Source of the DNA: an uncultured Clostridia bacterium
Lineage (GTDB): Bacteria; Bacillota; Clostridia; TANB77; CAG-508
NCBI GenBank assembly: GCA_948934525.1
Contig: CAQZSK010000002.1
Location: 62,001-126,000, forward strand
Reading direction: 5' to 3'
DNA: 64,000 nucleotides
The notes under the pieces are model-generated. The model was given only the letters and a program-made list of their open reading frames with translations, was not told the origin of the DNA and searched no databases. A program made the position numbers and the translations under genes. Shown here in pieces: positions 38,502-49,324 of this stretch (positions are counted from its first letter, which is position 1; each line of letters opens with the position of its first letter).

Positions 38502-39597
38502 ATGATTATTGATATGAACTATTGGGGAAGAGTTCTAAAAAATATTCTTGTATTAGCTTTAACTGTGCTAGGTGTTTATTTAGGATTTAAGTTAGCTATA
38601 TTTTATATGCCTTTTTTAGTTGCTTTCATTATTGCTTTAATGTTAGAACCTTGTATACGATTTATTATGAAAAAAACAAAATTGAAGAGAAAAGCAAGTT
38701 CTATTTTAGTTTTTATTATAGCAATTATCATTATTGTAGGATTATTAACTTGGGCAGGTGTAACCATAGTATCAGAAGCTTCTAATTTGCTCACAAGCTT
38801 AAATGAATATTTCGAAAAAGGATATACTTTAGTACAAGATATGCTTTCAAAAATTGATTTTAGCAGATTACAAATACCAGAAAATATTATGAATACCATA
38901 CAAGAATCTGCTATGGAATTTTTAGGAACACTGACGGAATGGGCAAAAAATGCATTAACAAGAGCAATTAATTTTTTAACGTCAATACCAACTATTGGTG
39001 TTTATACTGTAGTAACTCTATTGTCTTTGTATTTTATGTGTGTAGATAAAGTGTATATGATAGATCAATTAGAACATCACATGCCCCAAACTTGGGTAAA
39101 GAAGATAGGTGTTCATTTAAAAGAATTAGTAAAATCTTTAGGAGGATACTTAAAGGCAGAACTTACTTTAGTACTTATTTCATTTGTGATTTCTGTTATT
39201 GGATTATATATTTTCCATTTTGCAGGCTTAAATGTAGAATATCCTTTATTAATGGCTCTAATTATTGGATTTGTAGATTTATTGCCAATTTTTGGTTCTG
39301 GAACATTTATGATACCTTGGGCAGTTATTTCTGCTTGTACAGGTGATTTTACTCTAGCAATTGCTATTTTAGTATTATGGGCAATTATGTCTGTAGTAAG
39401 ACAAATGATCGAACCTAAAATAGTAAGTCGGCCATATTGGTATTCATCCAATTTTTACATTAATTGCTATGTACACAGGTTTTAAGTTTATAGGCGTATT
39501 AGGAATGATTATAGGGCCAATTTTATTAATCGTTTTGAAAAATATATTTGCTACCTTTATAGATAAAGGGGTATTTAAGTCTATCTTTGAAAGATAA
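38502..39597 (+). CDS. AI-2E family permease, one CGG +1 shift site
   Basis: 364 residues with seven to eight transmembrane segments of the AI-2E/PerM family; roles range from export of signals to ion exchange. ATG 38502 (AGGAGG upstream) reads 309 codons to KIVS, then CGG at 39429-39431. Skipping C gives GHIGIHPIFTLIAMY and the last helices, matching the family (usually VGxxxGLHPL-like at this place). Without the shift the frame reads a short unrelated tail and stops at 39485, losing two helices. Confidence 0.86.
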
Positions 39598-39640
39598 CTT
39601 TAAAGAAGAATAGAGAAACAAAGTAACAGGAGAAGAAAAA

Positions 39641-40183
39641 ATGGAACTAACAACCACATATATTATTTCACAAACATTTGCAATATTAATGTATCTATTA
39701 CTAGGCTCAACATATTACTTAAAAAATAGAAAAACTGTGCTAATCATTAATATTTTAGCAATGATAGCACAGGCAATTTCTTTTCTTTGTCTAAAAGCAT
39801 ATACTGGATTAGCAATGGATATAGTTGCAATTATTCGTAATATTGTTTTTGTGATAGACGAAAAGAAGAATGGAAAGACAGAACAAAATGCCAAAAAAGA
39901 TATTATTATCTTAGCTTTATTATATGTTATTACCATATTATTGAGTGCATTTACTTATAACGGTCTTCCTAGCTTATTTTCTGTATTAGGAACTTTTTTA
40001 TATACTTACTCAGTATGGCAGAAAAACAACAATATATATAAATTACTTGGAATTCCAACTAGTATGTCATGGATAGCATATAATATCTATATTAAATCTA
40101 TTTTTGGAATAATTTTAGAAAGTATAGTACTCATTTGCTCTGGAATAGGCTATATCCTATCTAAAAGGAAGAAAATAGCCTAA
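39641..40183 (+). CDS. YgjV-family inner membrane protein
   Basis: 180 residues with six hydrophobic segments; the pattern (LGSTYYLKNRKT, then AYTGLAMDIVAIIRN and NGLPSLFSVLGTFLYTYSVW) is that of the YgjV family. Function unknown. Its last codons overlap the end of the convergent DUF1980-like gene by 4 bases. Confidence 0.75.
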   Translation: MELTTTYIISQTFAILMYLLLGSTYYLKNRKTVLIINILAMIAQAISFLCLKAYTGLAMDIVAIIRNIVFVIDEKKNGKTEQNAKKDIIILALLYVITILLSAFTYNGLPSLFSVLGTFLYTYSVWQKNNNIYKLLGIPTSMSWIAYNIYIKSIFGIILESIVLICSGIGYILSKRKKIA

Positions 40184-40725
40184 TAAACGGAGGTAGAAGT
40201 AGTAACAAAGGAGTCATCAGGAGGATATACATATTCTTCAGATGGCTTTTCTATTTTTCTCATACTTTCAATCTGAATAATTGGAATATCACCATGATAA
40301 TTTCCTTTTGTAATTTTTCCTTCAATTTCTACCCAAGTATTGTCGTCATATTTAGCAGCTTCTTGAAATTCACATAAAAATCCAACAACCACAGTTTGAA
40401 AGTCAGAAGAAATAACCATATTTCTACCTAATACAAATTGCGTTTGATTAAAATCTATTACACGATAAACAAAGCCTGAAAATCTAATTTTTTGATTAAC
40501 ATATAGGTCAGTATTATCATGAACAGCTTTTAAAACATTAGTATAATTATTAACATTTAATTCTTGCACTTCATCTGTTTTAACACTATCATTAGTCTTA
40601 AAAAAATTATCTCCCAAAATACGATAGCAAACTACAGCAGTAATAATAAGAATAACGACAAATAGAATACCTAAGAAGATTTTTCCTAGTTTATTCCCAT
40701 CTACTTTTAAATTACAAATAAACAT
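40180..40725 (-). CDS. TIGR03943/DUF1980 C-terminal-like protein
   Basis: 181 residues: one transmembrane helix (15-36) and a domain that reads KIRFSGFVYRVIDFNQTQFV, then VVVGFLCE and VEIEGKITKGNYHGDIP, an OB-like block of the DUF1980 family. In other Firmicutes such proteins pair with a permease. Here no permease of that type is adjacent. AAAGGATGG precedes the ATG. Confidence 0.75.
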   Translation of the reverse strand: MFICNLKVDGNKLGKIFLGILFVVILIITAVVCYRILGDNFFKTNDSVKTDEVQELNVNNYTNVLKAVHDNTDLYVNQKIRFSGFVYRVIDFNQTQFVLGRNMVISSDFQTVVVGFLCEFQEAAKYDDNTWVEIEGKITKGNYHGDIPIIQIESMRKIEKPSEEYVYPPDDSFVTTSTSVY

Positions 40726-40883
40726 AAATTTCCATCCTTTAAATTTTATTTAATAAATAAGTATTCAGAGTTTGGTCAATTATGACTATAATAAATACTC
40801 AAAATCTTAGTATAACTCTTGCGATTTTTTTGTAAAAGTGATATAGTAACAAAGAGAATTTAACGTTAGGAAGGAAGAAAACA

Positions 40884-43625
40884 ATGGGATTATTTAAAAC
40901 GTATAGTGAAAAGGAAATAAAAAGAGTAAAGCCAATTGTAGAGAAGATTAACAGTTTAGAAGATGAATTTCAAAAGTTAACGGATGAGGAGTTACGTGGT
41001 AAAACAGCAGAATTTAAAAAGCAATTAGAAGAAGGCAAGACCTTAGATGAAATCTTACCAGAAGCATTTGCTACTGTTAGAGAAGCCTCAAAAAGAGTAT
41101 TAGGAATGAGACATTTTGATGTACAATTAATCGGTGGTATTATTCTTCATCAAGGAAGAATTGCTGAAATGAGAACAGGTGAAGGTAAAACTTTAGTTGC
41201 TACATTACCTGTGTATTTGAATGCATTAACAGGTAAAGGTGTACATGTTATTACTGTTAACGATTACTTAGCAAAAAGAGATAGTGAATGGATGGGGAAA
41301 GTATATAAGTTTTTAGGATTAACAGTAGGACTAGTTATTGCAGGAATGGAACCAGAAGCTAAAAGAGAAGCTTATCATGCAGATGTTACTTATGGTACAA
41401 ACAATGAATTTGGTTTTGACTACTTAAGAGATAATATGGTTATATATAAAGAGCAACTTGTACAAAGAGAACTAAATTATGCTATTGTTGACGAAATCGA
41501 TAGTATTTTAATTGATGAGGCTCGTACTCCACTTATTATTTCTGGTCGTGGTACGCAATCATCTGATTTATATAAAAAAGCTGATAACTTTGTTAGAAGA
41601 TTAACTCCAAAAGTAATTGTAGAAGAAGATTTGAAAGATGAAGAACAAGCAGAAGATAATGAAAATTATGACTATATTGTTGACTTAAAAGCGAAATCAG
41701 CTTCTTTAACACAAAAAGGTATTGAGAAAGCTGAAAGAGAATTTAACTTAGAGAACTTTAATGATATTGAAAACTCAGAATTAGTACATAATGTTAACCA
41801 AGCTTTAAGAGCACATGGCATTATGAAGAAAGATATTGACTACATTGTAAAAGATGGAGAAGTACTAATTGTAGATGAGTTTACTGGCCGTATTATGTAT
41901 GGAAGAAGATATAACAATGGTTTACATCAAGCAATTGAAGCAAAAGAGCATGTTAAAATAGCAGATGAATCTAAAACACTTGCTACAATTACATTCCAAA
42001 ATTATTTTAGAATGTATGGAAAATTATCTGGTATGACTGGTACTGCTATGACAGAAGAATCAGAATTTGAAGAAATCTATCACTTAGATGTTATTGATAT
42101 ACCAACTAATAAGCCATTAATTCGTGATGATCATTCAGATATTATCTATAAAAATGAAGCTGCTAAATTTAGAGCAGTTATTCAAGATATTAAGGAGAGT
42201 CATGAAAAAGGACAACCAGTACTAGTTGGTACAGTTTCCATTGAAAAATCTGAGAAGTTAAGTAATTTATTGAAAAAAGAGGGAATTCCTCATGAAGTAT
42301 TGAATGCTAAATTCCATGAAAAAGAAGCAGAAATCATTGCACAAGCTGGTAAATATGGAGCAGTTACAATTGCAACCAATATGGCTGGTCGTGGTACTGA
42401 TATTATGCTTGGAGGTAATAGTGAATATCTAGCTAAACAAGAAATGAGAAGACAAAGATATACAGAAGAACAACTAGAACAAGCAACTGCCTTTAATGAA
42501 ACTCAAGACCAAAATATTTTAGAAGCTAGAAAGAAATTTAAAGAATTAGAAGAAAAGTTTAATAAAGAAATTAAAGAAGAAAAAGAAAAAGTACTTGCAG
42601 CTGGCGGATTAAAAATTATTGGTACAGAAAGACACGAATCAAGAAGAATTGATAATCAGCTTCGTGGACGTAGTGGACGTCAAGGAGATCCAGGAGAATC
42701 TAGATTCTATATTTCTTTAGATGATGATTTAATGAAAATCTTTGGTGGAGATGCAATTACTAGAGTGTATAACACGTTAGGTGCAGATGAAGATATGCCA
42801 TTAGAGTCTAAACTACTTTCTAACGCAGTAGAATCAGCTCAAAAGAAAGTAGAAGGTCAAAACTTTAGTGTTCGTAAAAATGTATTACAATATGATGATG
42901 TTATGAATGTTCAAAGAGGAACTATTTATGAGCAAAGAAGAAGAGTTCTTGATGGAGAAGATTTAAATACCAATGTATTAAATATGATAGATAGTTTAGT
43001 AGAAGAAACAGCTATGGAATATCTTTCAGAAGTAGCAGACTTTAACTTAGATGCTTTTATGCAAGAAATTGCTATAAACTTTGGTATTACAGAGTTAGAG
43101 TCTACTAAAAAAGAAAAAGTGGAACTAAATGAAGTGACTAAAGAGCTAAAAGAAAAAGCACATGCAATCTATGAACAAAAAGAACAAGAAATAGGTTCAG
43201 ACAACATGAGAGAACTTGAAAGAGTTATTATGTTAAAAATTGTTGATGATAGATGGATGGATCATATTGAAGCAATGGATGAACTTAAAAATGGTATTGG
43301 TCTTCGTGCTTATGGTCAAAAAGACCCTGTTGTTCAATACAGAATGGAAGGGGCTGACATGTTTGACCAAATGAATTTAGATATTCAGACAGATGTTATT
43401 AAATTCTTAATGAATGCTAGAAAAAGAGAAGAAAACTTACAAAGAACAACTTCTGTAAAGATTACAGGAGAAGGATTTGAAGATACATTAAGAGATTTAG
43501 ACACACAAGCGCCTAGAAAATCTGGTGGAAATATGACAGTTATCAATACTGCACCAAATGTAGGAAGAAATGACCCTTGCCCATGTGGAAGTGGTAAAAA
43601 GTACAAGAACTGTTGCGGAAAGTAG
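40884..43625 (+). CDS. secA: Protein translocase ATPase SecA
   Basis: Drives preprotein export through SecYEG. Walker A MRTGEGKT is near residue 100, the DEAD motif VDEIDSILIDEARTPL near 205, AGRGTDI in the second helicase half, and the C-terminal zinc module DPCPCGSGKKYKNCC at the end. 913 residues is usual. ATG 40884 follows GGAAGGA. All CGG triplets in this long gene are out of frame. Confidence 0.97.
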   Translation: MGLFKTYSEKEIKRVKPIVEKINSLEDEFQKLTDEELRGKTAEFKKQLEEGKTLDEILPEAFATVREASKRVLGMRHFDVQLIGGIILHQGRIAEMRTGEGKTLVATLPVYLNALTGKGVHVITVNDYLAKRDSEWMGKVYKFLGLTVGLVIAGMEPEAKREAYHADVTYGTNNEFGFDYLRDNMVIYKEQLVQRELNYAIVDEIDSILIDEARTPLIISGRGTQSSDLYKKADNFVRRLTPKVIVEEDLKDEEQAEDNENYDYIVDLKAKSASLTQKGIEKAEREFNLENFNDIENSELVHNVNQALRAHGIMKKDIDYIVKDGEVLIVDEFTGRIMYGRRYNNGLHQAIEAKEHVKIADESKTLATITFQNYFRMYGKLSGMTGTAMTEESEFEEIYHLDVIDIPTNKPLIRDDHSDIIYKNEAAKFRAVIQDIKESHEKGQPVLVGTVSIEKSEKLSNLLKKEGIPHEVLNAKFHEKEAEIIAQAGKYGAVTIATNMAGRGTDIMLGGNSEYLAKQEMRRQRYTEEQLEQATAFNETQDQNILEARKKFKELEEKFNKEIKEEKEKVLAAGGLKIIGTERHESRRIDNQLRGRSGRQGDPGESRFYISLDDDLMKIFGGDAITRVYNTLGADEDMPLESKLLSNAVESAQKKVEGQNFSVRKNVLQYDDVMNVQRGTIYEQRRRVLDGEDLNTNVLNMIDSLVEETAMEYLSEVADFNLDAFMQEIAINFGITELESTKKEKVELNEVTKELKEKAHAIYEQKEQEIGSDNMRELERVIMLKIVDDRWMDHIEAMDELKNGIGLRAYGQKDPVVQYRMEGADMFDQMNLDIQTDVIKFLMNARKREENLQRTTSVKITGEGFEDTLRDLDTQAPRKSGGNMTVINTAPNVGRNDPCPCGSGKKYKNCCGK

Positions 43626-43631
43626 TATATT

Positions 43632-43674
43632 ATAATAAAATGCTGACGGAAGTAAAACGCAACTGTCAGCATTT
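43632..43674 (+). terminator. Hairpin after secA
   Basis: AAAATGCTGAC pairs with GTCAGCATTTT. Confidence 0.7.
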
Positions 43675-43711
43675 TGCCATTATAAACTTTGAATTACTGA
43701 TAGTTTTAATT

Positions 43712-43900
43712 AGGAGAGAAATATGTAATCATTTTATATGTGAAGCAGAAGGAGAACCAATATTAGAAACTGCTGAGTCAAGAAATATTAGATGGATAGC
43801 AATTGAAGAATTATCAGAATTATTGAAAAATAATAGAAGCAAATTTTTTATTATGAATGTAAATGCTTTAGAGAAATATTTAAAATTGAACAACTCGTAA
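43712..43900 (+). pseudogene. NUDIX hydrolase, C-terminal remnant
   Basis: About 60 codons fit the end of a NUDIX protein (FICEAEGEP, ESRNIRWIAIEELSELL, NVNALEKYL). The NUDIX box itself is absent. No CGG is present, so this is plain decay. Confidence 0.6.
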
Positions 43901-43971
43901 TATGGCACAACCAAAAAGAGGAGGTGATCATTCAATCACCTTCTCTTGCTAGGGAAAAGTTGTGGTTTTGA

Positions 43972-44358
43972 TTAGTCGATGCCTTGTTCGTTGATGAGAC
44001 TCATAGCGTCTTGATAACTCATCAATCCTCGACCACTGTTTACAACAAGAAATTTGTTTTCTGTAGGGTGACCGATGGCTAGGATTTCTGATTCAAACTT
44101 GTTGCGATCAATTTCAGTAAACTTGATAATCAAGCGAAAAGATTTGCCACACAAGTGAGATTGCCACTGTGTCCCGCATATTCCGACCATCTCATTAATG
44201 ATCTGAAGCTCGGCTATGTCCTTTGAGTTCAGAAAAGAAAAAGACAAACCAGTTGACATGAAGCAACTATGTTCAGTACCTTTAAAGATAAGGTAGAAAT
44301 TCATATCGCGCAGGGCACAATCGGTCAGTGCTATTGTAGAGAGTGTTAAGGTTATCAT
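43972..44358 (-). CDS. Foreign ORFan, unknown function
   Basis: 128 residues, no family recognised. It is GC-richer than the neighbours and uses CGC and CGA for Arg; it has no CGG. It lies on the minus strand between secA and prfB, with a near-perfect promoter and TAGGAGG before ATG 44358. An in-frame ATG at 44391 lies upstream of that site. It forms a group with the 12287 and 30129 genes. Confidence 0.6.
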   Translation of the reverse strand: MITLTLSTIALTDCALRDMNFYLIFKGTEHSCFMSTGLSFSFLNSKDIAELQIINEMVGICGTQWQSHLCGKSFRLIIKFTEIDRNKFESEILAIGHPTENKFLVVNSGRGLMSYQDAMSLINEQGID

Positions 44359-44411
44359 GTTGTAAAGCCTCCTAGTAATTTTGAAATGCACGTTTGTGCT
44401 TATTAAATAAT

Positions 44412-44440
44412 ATTATAGCACATTTTACATAATGTGTCAA
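44412..44440 (-). promoter_or_regulatory. Consensus promoter of the 43972 gene
   Basis: TTGACA, 17 bases, TATAAT. Confidence 0.8.
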
Positions 44441-44478
44441 CATTCGTTTAGAAACCATATAAAGGGGTGAAAATAGTA

Positions 44479-45586
44479 ATGATAGAACTTGAAGAAAATA
44501 GTAGAAAATTACAGGATTTAAAAGATAGATTACTAAAGATAGGTGATTCACTTTGACATAGTGAATAAAGAAGAAGAATTAAAACTTCTAGAAGAAAAAA
44601 CCATAAATAATGACTTTTGGAATAATGCAGAAAATAGTTCTAAAGTATTAAAGGAAATTAATGGTTTAAAATCTAAAATAGAAGGCTTCAAAAAAATGCA
44701 AAATGAATTGAATAATATTTTAGAAATGAGTGAACTATTACAAATAGAACCAGATGAGGAAATGGCTAAAGAGGTTTTAAAATCTACTTTGCTAGTTGAA
44801 AAAGAAATCGAAAAGATAGAAATTACTACCTTATTATCTGGTAAATATGATAATAACAATGCGATTATAACTATTCATCCAGGAGCAGGAGGAACAGAAG
44901 CACAGGATTGGGCAGAAATGCTATATCGTATGTATAGTAGATGGTCAAATGCACACAATTATGAATTAAAAGAATTAGACTATTTAGAAGGTGATGAAGC
45001 TGGCTTAAAAAGTGTTACCTTTTCTGTTAATGGGGAATATGCCTATGGATATTTGAAAGGTGAAATGGGAGTACATCGTTTAGTTAGAATTTCTCCTTTT
45101 GATGCAGGTGGAAGAAGGCATACTTCATTTGCTTCTATTGAAGTATTACCAGAAATTACAGATGATATTGAATTAGATATTAATCCAGATGATATTAAAA
45201 TGGATGTGTATAGAGCATCTGGAGCAGGAGGACAACATGTTAATAAAACTTCTTCTGCAGTAAGATTAACACATGTTCCAACAGGTATTGTTGTAGCTTG
45301 TCAAACAGAACGTTCTCAGTTTCAAAATAAAGATACTGCAATGAAAATGTTAAAATCAAAATTATTAAATTTAAAAGAAAAAGAACAAAAAGATACAATT
45401 GATGAATTGAAAGGTATTCAAATGGATATTGCTTGGGGAAGTCAAATTCGTTCCTATGTATTTTGTCCATATACTTTAGTAAAAGATCATAGAACAAACC
45501 ATGAAGTAGGAAATGTACAGTCTGTTATGGATGGAGAATTAGATGGATTTATTGATTCCTATTTAAAATGGAATGTGCAAAAGTAA
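44479..45586 (+). CDS. prfB: Peptide chain release factor 2, classical programmed frameshift
   Basis: Releases peptides at UGA and UAA. ATG 44479 reads 25 codons to GDSLCTT-UGA: the sequence CTTTGAC at 44551-44557 is the known RF2 autoregulatory +1 site, with AGGTG upstream as the internal SD-like element. After the shift the frame gives DIVNKEEELK and runs to 45586, 368 residues. Present are the tripeptide region SPFDAG for UGA recognition and GGQ in AGGQHVNK. This shows UGA is a stop here and is different from the CGG events. Confidence 0.95.
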
Positions 45587-45682
45587 ATAATTAGAACAAA
45601 AAATAGATAAAAAGAATATGATATACAAGTCAAATTTAGAATTAAATTGGCTTGTATTTTTTTTAATAAGGACTCTGATTTT

Positions 45683-46405
45683 ATGAAAGTAGTTAAATTT
45701 GGAGGAAGTTCACTTGCTAATGATGAAAATTTAAGAAAAGCTGCACAAAAGATAATTCAATTTTTGAAGGAAGGACAAAAAGTTGTAGCTATTTTATCAG
45801 CACAAGGAAAAACAACAGACACATTATTAGAAGATGCCAAAAAATTAAGCAATCATCCAAATAAAAGAGAATTGGATATGCTAATATCTGTAGGAGAGCA
45901 AATATCTATTAGTAAATTTGCTATTCTTCTAAATGAAATGGGCTATAGAACTATTTCATTAACAGGAGAACAAGCAGGTATTATAACAGATGAAAATCAT
46001 ACAAAAGCTAAAATACAAGAAATTTATACAGATAGAATTGAGAAAGAGTTAGAAGTAAATGATATTGTTGTTATTGCGGGATTTCAGGGGGTAGATAGAG
46101 ATGGCAATATTACTACTTTAGGTAGAAATGGATCCGATACAAGTGCAATTGCAATAACAGCAGCTTTAGATCAAAGAGAATGTTATATTTTTACAGATAT
46201 AGATGGTATTTATGATAAAGATCCTAATCAATATTTGGATGCAAAAAAATTAAATATCATATCATATGAAGAGATGAATAAACTTGCACAAAGTGGGGCA
46301 AAAGTATTACATGATAGATGTGTAAAAATAGCTCAAAAGTATAATATTAAAATTATTGTCCAATCTACATTTAGTGATAATGAAGGTTCTGTTGTGCAAA
46401 AATAA
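45683..46405 (+). CDS. Aspartate/uridylate-kinase-family protein, aspartokinase-like without ACT domains
   Basis: 240 residues starting MKVVKFGGSSLA, the aspartokinase N-terminus, with NGSDTSAIA and FTDIDGIYDKDP near the end of the catalytic domain. The ACT domains that bind Lys/Thr in normal aspartokinases are missing, so feedback control through them is not possible. Start ATG 45683; an in-frame upstream extension has no good ribosome site. Whether the substrate is aspartate is not certain. Confidence 0.78.
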   Translation: MKVVKFGGSSLANDENLRKAAQKIIQFLKEGQKVVAILSAQGKTTDTLLEDAKKLSNHPNKRELDMLISVGEQISISKFAILLNEMGYRTISLTGEQAGIITDENHTKAKIQEIYTDRIEKELEVNDIVVIAGFQGVDRDGNITTLGRNGSDTSAIAITAALDQRECYIFTDIDGIYDKDPNQYLDAKKLNIISYEEMNKLAQSGAKVLHDRCVKIAQKYNIKIIVQSTFSDNEGSVVQK

Positions 46406-46500
46406 TTATGTCAGATGGACAAAATATAAAGAAAATAGTTCTAAATAAGACAAGGCCTGAATATAATAAGATTAGACTTATTTTTGAAGGAGTGGTACAA

Positions 46501-46803
46501 ATGCCAATAGATGAAAGAAAAACTATGTCAAGCATGACAAATGTAATTCAAAATATTATTTTGGAAAACAGAGAAAAATTAAATATCTCAGGAGTCTTAG
46601 ATGTTCTGAGTTTTGATGATCAAATAGTTATTTTAGAAACGGAGTTAGGATTATTAACAGTTAAAGGAGAAAATTTAAGGATTAATAAATTAAGTCTTGA
46701 CACATCTGAAGTTACTGTAGATGGAGAAATCTATCAACTAGCATATAGTGAGAAGGAAAACATGGAAAAAGGTGGAAGTTTCTTAAATAAAATATTCAAA
46801 TAG
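46501..46803 (+). CDS. yabP: Sporulation protein YabP
   Basis: 100 residues with the YabP pattern (ISGVLDVLSFDDQIVILETELGLLTVKGENLRI). YabP acts in the mother cell during spore cortex formation. ATG 46501 follows GAAGGAG; an in-frame upstream ATG at 46408 lies before it. It is followed by yabQ, the conserved order. Confidence 0.9.
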   Translation: MPIDERKTMSSMTNVIQNIILENREKLNISGVLDVLSFDDQIVILETELGLLTVKGENLRINKLSLDTSEVTVDGEIYQLAYSEKENMEKGGSFLNKIFK

Positions 46804-46838
46804 TATTAAGATTCATATAGCAAAAGGAGGGAAGAGGA

Positions 46839-47354
46839 ATGCAAGAAGTTTATAACCAACTATTTTGCTTAGTTATATTTAGTATAACTGGAATTTTGAT
46901 AGGAGTACTATTCGATATATTTAGAATATTGAGGAAAAGTTTTCATACAGTAGATTGGATAACCTATATGCAAGATATCTTATTTTGGATACTAGCTGGT
47001 GGTCTTATGTTATTTTCCATTTTTACTTTTAATAATGGCGAAATTAGAAGTTACGTATTTATTGGGATTCTAATAGGTATTATTATCTATATGTTAGCAA
47101 TTAGTAGATTTTTTATAAAATCTTCTGTAACAGTTATTGAATTTTTAAAGAAAATTCTTTCATATCCTATTCATTTAATACAAAAGATTATAAAAATAAT
47201 AATTATGAATCCCATCTTATTTACAATAAAAAAAGGAAAAGGAATTGCTAAATCTACACATAAAAAATTACATAATTTTACAAAAAAAGACAAAAAGCCT
47301 AGAAAAGCAAATAAAAAATTTAAAGAAAAAGAAGGAATTTTACAAAAAATGTAG
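46839..47354 (+). CDS. yabQ: Spore cortex protein YabQ
   Basis: 171 residues: four transmembrane helices in the first 100 residues with the FDIFRILRK motif, then a long Lys-rich tail. YabQ is needed for spore cortex synthesis. AGGAGGG upstream. Confidence 0.88.
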   Translation: MQEVYNQLFCLVIFSITGILIGVLFDIFRILRKSFHTVDWITYMQDILFWILAGGLMLFSIFTFNNGEIRSYVFIGILIGIIIYMLAISRFFIKSSVTVIEFLKKILSYPIHLIQKIIKIIIMNPILFTIKKGKGIAKSTHKKLHNFTKKDKKPRKANKKFKEKEGILQKM

Positions 47355-47411
47355 AAAAAATAAATAAGGTATGTTATAATCATATCATAAATTTGATTAA
47401 GGGATGCACAG

Positions 47412-47693
47412 ATGAAAAATACCAAAAATAAAAGTTTATTAAAAAAAGTTTTGTTTATAGGAATTATTATATATGTTGTTTATACATTTTTTGCACAGCA
47501 AAAAATGTTAAATGTATATCAAGCTGATCAAAAGCGCTATAGTCAACAAATTGCAGAAGCTCAAGAGCAACAAGAAGAGTTAAAAACAACAAAAGAGAAT
47601 ATTAACTCAAAAGAGTATGTTGAAGAAGTAGCAAGAGAGAAGTTAGATATGTATCTACCAAATGAAAGAGTATATATTGATATTAGTAAGTAA
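47412..47693 (+). CDS. divIC: Septum formation initiator DivIC/FtsB family
   Basis: 93 residues: short cytoplasmic start, one transmembrane helix (13-28), an extracellular coiled coil (QQIAEAQEQQEELKT) and the end EYVEEVAREKLDMYLPNE. It links division proteins at the septum. Its place after yabQ is conserved in Firmicutes. Confidence 0.9.
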   Translation: MKNTKNKSLLKKVLFIGIIIYVVYTFFAQQKMLNVYQADQKRYSQQIAEAQEQQEELKTTKENINSKEYVEEVAREKLDMYLPNERVYIDISK

Positions 47694-47864
47694 AATAGAG
47701 GAGGCATTTTAATTGCCTCTTTGTCTAGTATATGTTAAGTTATTTTTTATCTATTTAAATCATTAATTTATATCTATTATTTCCAAGTAAAACATAAGTT
47801 ATAAAATTTTATATAAATCAAGAAAAATAGTATTATGCATATAATACTTAAATAGGGGGCAAAT

Positions 47865-49223
47865 ATGGATTTTGAAAATTGTACATTGGTAGAATTACGA
47901 CAAATTGCAAAAGAAAAAGGAGTAAAAAATACTTCAAAAATGAAGAAAGAAGAATTAATACAAGAATTATCTAGTTTAGAAAATGAAAAGGAAAGAAATA
48001 CAGGAGATATACAAGAGACAGAAGAGGCTAATTATGTGGAAAATAGTAAAGACTTAACATCTAACGTTGACACAGAAGGTGGATATAAAGTAACAAATGC
48101 TGATGATCAAATTGTAGAAGGCATTTTAGAAGTATTACCTGATGGATATGGTTTCTTACGAGGAGAAAACTATTTATCTACACCAAAAGATGTTTATGTT
48201 TCTCCTGTCCAAATTAGAAGATTTAGGTTGGACAAGGGTGATAAGATAAAAGGTATTTCTAGACTTCCAAAAGAGGGAGAAAAGTTTCCAGCACTTATTT
48301 ATGTAGGAGAAGTAAATGGAGAAGCACCTGAAAAAGCTTATAGACGAACAAAATTTGATGATTTAATTCCAATATATCCAAATGAAAGAATTCGTTTGGA
48401 AACAGTTCCTATAGAATATGCTATGAGAATAATTGACCTAATGTCGCCAATTGGAAAAGGGCAAAGAGGAATGATTGTTGCACCTCCAAAGGTTGGTAAA
48501 ACTACTCTTCTTAAAAAAATAGCAAATAGTATTACTACTAATAATCCAGAAGTAGAATTGATTGTTTTATTAATAGATGAACGTCCAGAAGAAGTAACTG
48601 ATATGAGAAGAAGTATTAAGGGAGATGTTATTTATTCTACTTTTGATGAATTACCTGAACACCATGTAAAAGTAGCAGAAATGGTATTAGAAAGAGCAAA
48701 AAGGTTAACTGAACAAAAGAAGGATGTTGTTATATTATTGGATAGTATTACTCGTTTAGCAAGAGCTTATAACTTAGTTATTCCATCTTCTGGTAGAACA
48801 TTATCAGGTGGTTTAGATCCTAGTGCCTTACATAAACCTAAGAAATTCTTTGGAGCAGCAAGAAATATTGAAAATGGGGGAAGCCTAACCATTTTAGCTA
48901 CAGCATTAATAGAAACAGGTAGCAGAATGGATGATGTCATTTTTGAAGAATTCAAGGGAACAGGCAACATGGAAGTTCACTTAGATAGAAAATTATCTGA
49001 AAAGAGAATTTTTCCTGCAATTGATATTAACAAATCTGGTACTAGACGTGAAGAATTATTATTAGATCAAAAAGAATTAGAGACAGTATTTGCTTTAAGA
49101 AAAGCAATGTCAACAATGTCTGTTGCTGATATAACTGAGGAGCTAATTACTGAAATCATGACAACTAAAACAAATCAAGAATTTTTAGAAAAAATGGCAT
49201 TATTTTTGAAGAATGTGAAATAA
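47865..49223 (+). CDS. rho: Transcription termination factor Rho
   Basis: 452 residues: N-terminal SAP-like helix domain, an acidic linker, RNA-binding cold-shock-like domain (GFLRGENYLSTPKDVYVS), P-loop APPKVGKTTLL and the Q-loop/R-loop motifs through RTLSGGLDP. AGGGGGC upstream. It lies just left of the prophage repeat. Confidence 0.95.
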   Translation: MDFENCTLVELRQIAKEKGVKNTSKMKKEELIQELSSLENEKERNTGDIQETEEANYVENSKDLTSNVDTEGGYKVTNADDQIVEGILEVLPDGYGFLRGENYLSTPKDVYVSPVQIRRFRLDKGDKIKGISRLPKEGEKFPALIYVGEVNGEAPEKAYRRTKFDDLIPIYPNERIRLETVPIEYAMRIIDLMSPIGKGQRGMIVAPPKVGKTTLLKKIANSITTNNPEVELIVLLIDERPEEVTDMRRSIKGDVIYSTFDELPEHHVKVAEMVLERAKRLTEQKKDVVILLDSITRLARAYNLVIPSSGRTLSGGLDPSALHKPKKFFGAARNIENGGSLTILATALIETGSRMDDVIFEEFKGTGNMEVHLDRKLSEKRIFPAIDINKSGTRREELLLDQKELETVFALRKAMSTMSVADITEELITEIMTTKTNQEFLEKMALFLKNVK

Positions 49224-49252
49224 TATCATATTCAATAAGTTATAGAATTTAA

Positions 49253-49324
49253 ATAAGGGGAAGAGCCTAGTAATAGGCTCTAAGCCTATAATTTATATAA
49301 GTATAATTGCGCAAAATGTAAGTT
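49253..49324. repeat. Left 72-bp prophage repeat (attL), dif-like
   Basis: It matches 57444-57515 with three differences. It contains the hairpin GAGCCTAGTAATAGGCTC and, on the minus strand at 49323-49296, a 28-base dif-like core starting ACTTACATTTT, with GCGCAA as centre and TTATACTTATA as second arm. Confidence 0.8.

Noticed and set aside
44551..44557. Frameshift in prfB counted with the CGG sites
   Set aside because: It is the classical RF2 autoregulatory +1 site at CTT TGA C with an upstream SD-like element; no CGG is involved.
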